Shown here piece by piece: positions 62,101-64,000 of a DNA stretch of 64,000 bases (the stretch's first letter is position 1; each line of letters begins with the position of its first letter). The stretch is from Flavobacterium sp. MC2016-06 (GTDB taxonomy: Bacteria > Bacteroidota > Bacteroidia > Flavobacteriales > Flavobacteriaceae). The stretch is taken from contig NZ_WMID02000027.1 in assembly GCF_009711165.2 (NCBI RefSeq), forward strand, positions 14,122 to 78,121. Direction: 5' to 3'. Made by a program: the position numbers and the translations under genes. Below the pieces are notes generated by a model that had not been told where the DNA came from, searched no databases, and saw only the letters and a program-made list of their open reading frames with translations.

Positions 62101-64000
62101 AGGTTATTATATACCAAAAATAAAAACTGAATCAGGTTGTATTTCACCATCATATTATAATATCCGTTTTGATGACCCAAAATTGAGTTATCCAACTGTA
62201 CGAGTAATACAACCTAAATGTGGAGTTTCTGGAAGTGTTATAGTTGATACACCCGCTGCGCAATATAGTTTTGATGGAGGGAGAACATGGAGTAATTCAA
62301 ATCAAATTCTGAATATAAAAGCATCAACTAATACAAGTAGGTACTATATAATAACAAAAGATGAATCAGGTTGTGAATCATACCAGACCGTTTCAACCAT
62401 TTATCCCGTTTATCTAGACCCGCCTGATTACTCTACAACAAAACCTACATGCCAACTAGGGGGAAGCATTTCTATAGACCCAATTGGAGCTGAATATAGT
62501 TTTGATAATGGATTGACATGGAGTTCAAATCCAACTGCTACTGATTTAGAAGAAGGAAATCATTTTATCATTTTGAAAAATGCATTAGGCTGCGAATCAT
62601 ATCCGCTTGCTGTTTATATACCTAAATTCTATCTTGACGAACCATTATTTGCAGTAACTCAACCCAATTGTGAAGGTTTAGGAAGCATTAAGGTAACAAC
62701 TCCTGCCTCAGAATATAGTATTGATAATGGAATTAACTGGGTTTCTAATTCTACAATTTCAAACTTGAAACCTGGAAATTATTACTTAAAAATAAAAGAC
62801 TCATTTGGATGTGAATCTAATTCTAAATACATTTCTCTTTACGATTTAAACCCTTCTCCTGAACAACCAAATGTTTCTGTTCAACAACCAAGCAGCTGTA
62901 CTTCTCCAAAAGGTATCATTACAGTATCAACAAATGCATATCAATACAGCTTTGATGACGGACTTACTTGGACTACAAATTCTAAAGCAACAGATTTAGT
63001 TTCTGGTACTTATTTTGTTAAAATTAAAAATAGCGCGGCAGGCTGCCCTTCAGCTTCTACTAAAACAATAATTAATACTCCTTTAGACGCTATAACAACT
63101 CCAAACTATATAGTTAATCAACCTATTAGCTGCACTAATCCTTTTGGTACTATTTCGATCACAACTATAGCTGCAAAATATAGTTTCGACAACGGATTAA
63201 GTTGGAGAACAAATGCAGATTCTGGAAATTTAGCTATTGGAAGTTATATGATCAAGATTCAAAATTCAGCTGGTTGTGAATCTGAAGCCGTTTCAATTCA
63301 AATAAATCCACCTGCAGATTTTCCGAGTATTCCAACGTATAGTACCATTCAGCCAGACTGCAGTAATAATCAAGGAAAAATAACTATTCTCTCTCTTGCA
63401 TCAGAATATAGTTTTAATAATGGTGTAAACTGGAATACTAATGCAACATCAGCATTTCTAAATGCCGGAGAATATTCTCTAAAAACAAAAAACTCAAATG
63501 GATGTATTTCTGAAACTGTAAAAGCAACTATAACACCTTTTATTAATTCTATACCAACTCCTGAAAATTTAAATCCTAAAATCTTCTGTATTCAGGAAAA
63601 TGCGACTTTAAATAATATCAGCACAACAAATGGTCAAAACATAAAATGGTATGATACATTAACAGGTGGAATAATATTACCAAATAATACTTTACTGCAA
63701 AATGATAAAACTTATTTTGCTTCGCAAACTATAAATGGATGTGAAAGCGAAAGAACTCCTGTAACTATAAAAATTCAAGACACTACGGCTCCAACTGGCG
63801 ATGCCAATCAGCTCTTTTGTACAGGTCAAAATCCAACTTTAGAAAATATTGTCGTTACGGGAGAAAATATAAAATGGTATGATGGTTTGACTAATGGAAA
63901 TCTTTTAGCAAACAATGCTAATCTACAAAACGGAATAACTTATTATGCTTCGCAAACTATTAATGCTTGCGAAAGTCAAAGATTAGCAGTTATGGTTTCT
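59165..64000 (+). CDS. Giant secreted repeat protein (SprB-like repeats), 3' end outside window
   Basis: The frame is open from ATG 59165 to the last base (1612 codons), so the gene continues past the window. A signal peptide (ending FCYSQ) precedes a calcium-binding-like motif (CNNGIDDDGDGKID). An unassigned domain of about 220 residues follows, then an Ig-like segment (TTTYQWYKDGIAI). From about codon 340 there are 15 repeats of 73-78 residues. Each contains GSITITTP-like, YSFDNG-x-TW and NLxxGxYxIKxKNxxGC blocks. The YSFD codons start at 60254, 60476, 60695, 60920, 61139, 61370, 61592, 61820, 62042, 62264, 62495, 62714, 62945, 63179 and 63407. After them come two Ig-like WYD modules. Similar proteins are T9SS adhesins; the sorting domain is expected beyond the window. 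Confidence 0.88.
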   Translation, partial: MKRILLLFFFIFSTFCYSQEICNNGIDDDGDGKIDLNDSDCVCNKTASILANSSFEEKTHCPYDANDLSPVISWVKGTQPSPDYINCQKYNIIYDKKLNDFPDGDGIIRAAYKNSRKEYLATKLQTPLIAGTKYQLKLNIATLTTIETSSTTEYDFDYLEPVNITLFGCNNRDNLPLYTNSSPNEFDSTWIEIGHATYQPQSKWGEITITFTPNVDINSIMLGAPSGKLPPLFDTLEYLSMLYDKLDLNTAENFGVTISQTGSFCDGNLELTASLLKNLNSTTTYQWYKDGIAIIGAVNKIYNVPSITTNAAAYSVKITNGSDCFISSNLTINNSLPSPDATVVQPTCIEKKGSITVKETGLNYSFDNGKTWQTDPRYIPVGPGKYYVKTKSTSGCISTPSIITIIDPILLERPSFSIIQPTCSTNGSITITTPASQFSFDDGITWSTNATKNNLPVGNYNIKIKNNFGCESYTRSVFLFTPHIDYPQFTYTVPTCSTGGSITITTPASEYSFDNGATWTTNPTAANLDPGYYLIKIKNEYGCESNSPLEYIYLKKFYVPTPKVKKVEVTCGHLGSITILTVADQYSFDNGATWTNNPKAENLNSGYYIIKTKNELDCESEPNYVLLNPFYLPPANFKMVQATCTVNGSITITTPAAEYSFDRGLTWSTNPTAPIPPVFSSFFVVIKNEFGCTSEPQYAYIYPDLYSGLDTTYKIDKEITCDSGASITITSPGSEFSFEDFQPSWTTNPTAANLKAGYYTLQSRNSNGCITNSKRIYIADLYLDFPTYTVIQPDCNHNGSITITTPAALYSFDNGETWGTNPTKSNLEEGNYDIVVKNELGCISYPSFIHIFPFYLQPPTFQIIQPTDCGDNATGSIIITSQADFYSFNDGATWSTNPVGANLPVGSQYRIKTKNNNGCVSQSIYLNFTPFELGYAHYLSTSPTCDQGGTITITTPAPFYSFDGGETWGTNPIALNLPAGYYIPKIKTESGCISPSYYNIRFDDPKLSYPTVRVIQPKCGVSGSVIVDTPAAQYSFDGGRTWSNSNQILNIKASTNTSRYYIITKDESGCESYQTVSTIYPVYLDPPDYSTTKPTCQLGGSISIDPIGAEYSFDNGLTWSSNPTATDLEEGNHFIILKNALGCESYPLAVYIPKFYLDEPLFAVTQPNCEGLGSIKVTTPASEYSIDNGINWVSNSTISNLKPGNYYLKIKDSFGCESNSKYISLYDLNPSPEQPNVSVQQPSSCTSPKGIITVSTNAYQYSFDDGLTWTTNSKATDLVSGTYFVKIKNSAAGCPSASTKTIINTPLDAITTPNYIVNQPISCTNPFGTISITTIAAKYSFDNGLSWRTNADSGNLAIGSYMIKIQNSAGCESEAVSIQINPPADFPSIPTYSTIQPDCSNNQGKITILSLASEYSFNNGVNWNTNATSAFLNAGEYSLKTKNSNGCISETVKATITPFINSIPTPENLNPKIFCIQENATLNNISTTNGQNIKWYDTLTGGIILPNNTLLQNDKTYFASQTINGCESERTPVTIKIQDTTAPTGDANQLFCTGQNPTLENIVVTGENIKWYDGLTNGNLLANNANLQNGITYYASQTINACESQRLAVMVS
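60254..63640 (+). repeat. Fifteen tandem protein-coding repeats (219-234 bp each)
   Basis: The YSFD-type motif occurs 15 times with spacings of 222, 219, 225, 219, 231, 222, 228, 222, 222, 231, 219, 231, 234 and 228 bp, all multiples of three. Repeats 6, 8, 12 and 15 vary the core (FSFEDF, YSFNDG, YSIDNG, YSFNNG). The third-position variation among repeats shows they are not recent identical duplications. Confidence 0.93.

Overview
The window looks like a chromosomal segment of a Flavobacterium-type Bacteroidota. The evidence is strongly AT-rich DNA, two complete secreted proteins ending in the type IX secretion (T9SS) type B sorting domain, a SusC/SusD glycan-uptake pair, promoters with the Bacteroidota -7 element TAnnTTTG, and little sign of Shine-Dalgarno sequences. 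A GC-neutral housekeeping background surrounds one large accessory block, a mannan utilisation locus.

Layout. 1-1638: ABC exporter (ATPase cut by the left edge, plus permease). 1652-6558: two large T9SS type B surface proteins. 6714-8510 (-): typA. 8678-10806: PAS histidine kinase and a CheY-like regulator. 10972-13236 (-): rpsT, three tRNA-Glu genes, proS. 13338-18932 (+): Gly/Tyr-rich lipoprotein, FadL-type porin, rimO, a small secreted protein and an amidase lipoprotein. 19295-20353 (-): beta-barrel porin.

20969-50939: polysaccharide utilisation locus for (acetylated, galactosylated) mannan or glucomannan. Leftward arm: SusC, SusD, IPT/TIG surface glycan-binding lipoprotein, then GH27 and GH5. 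An AraC-family regulator sits next to them. Rightward arm: GH26, an MFS/GPH symporter, a GH130 phosphorylase, an AGE-family epimerase, a two-domain CBM-like secreted protein, a second GH26, a GH5 mannanase and GH97. Further right on the minus strand are GH3 and two SGNH acetylesterases (one CE2-like). The likely flow is: surface and periplasmic endo-mannanases plus debranching alpha-galactosidases and deacetylases release mannobiose; the symporter imports it; the epimerase converts it to mannosylglucose; the GH130 enzyme splits that to mannose-1-phosphate and glucose. Between GH97 and GH3 lies an apparently unrelated insert: oxidoreductase, Crp-like regulator, aldo/keto reductase and a DUF433/DUF5615 toxin-antitoxin pair.

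51145-59018: NlpC/P60 hydrolase, L,D-transpeptidase, DUF1573 protein, a two-component system, a metallo-beta-lactamase-fold hydrolase and a B12-binding-type radical SAM protein with an unusual cysteine spacing. 59165 to the right edge: the start of a giant secreted repeat protein with 15 regularly spaced repeats, running off the window.

The most unusual non-coding signals are two heptamer tandem arrays with different units but exactly the same length (75 bp each), and a set of long intergenic palindromes (arms up to 45 bp), some nested and sharing sequence with each other. No phage, insertion sequence or CRISPR array was seen.
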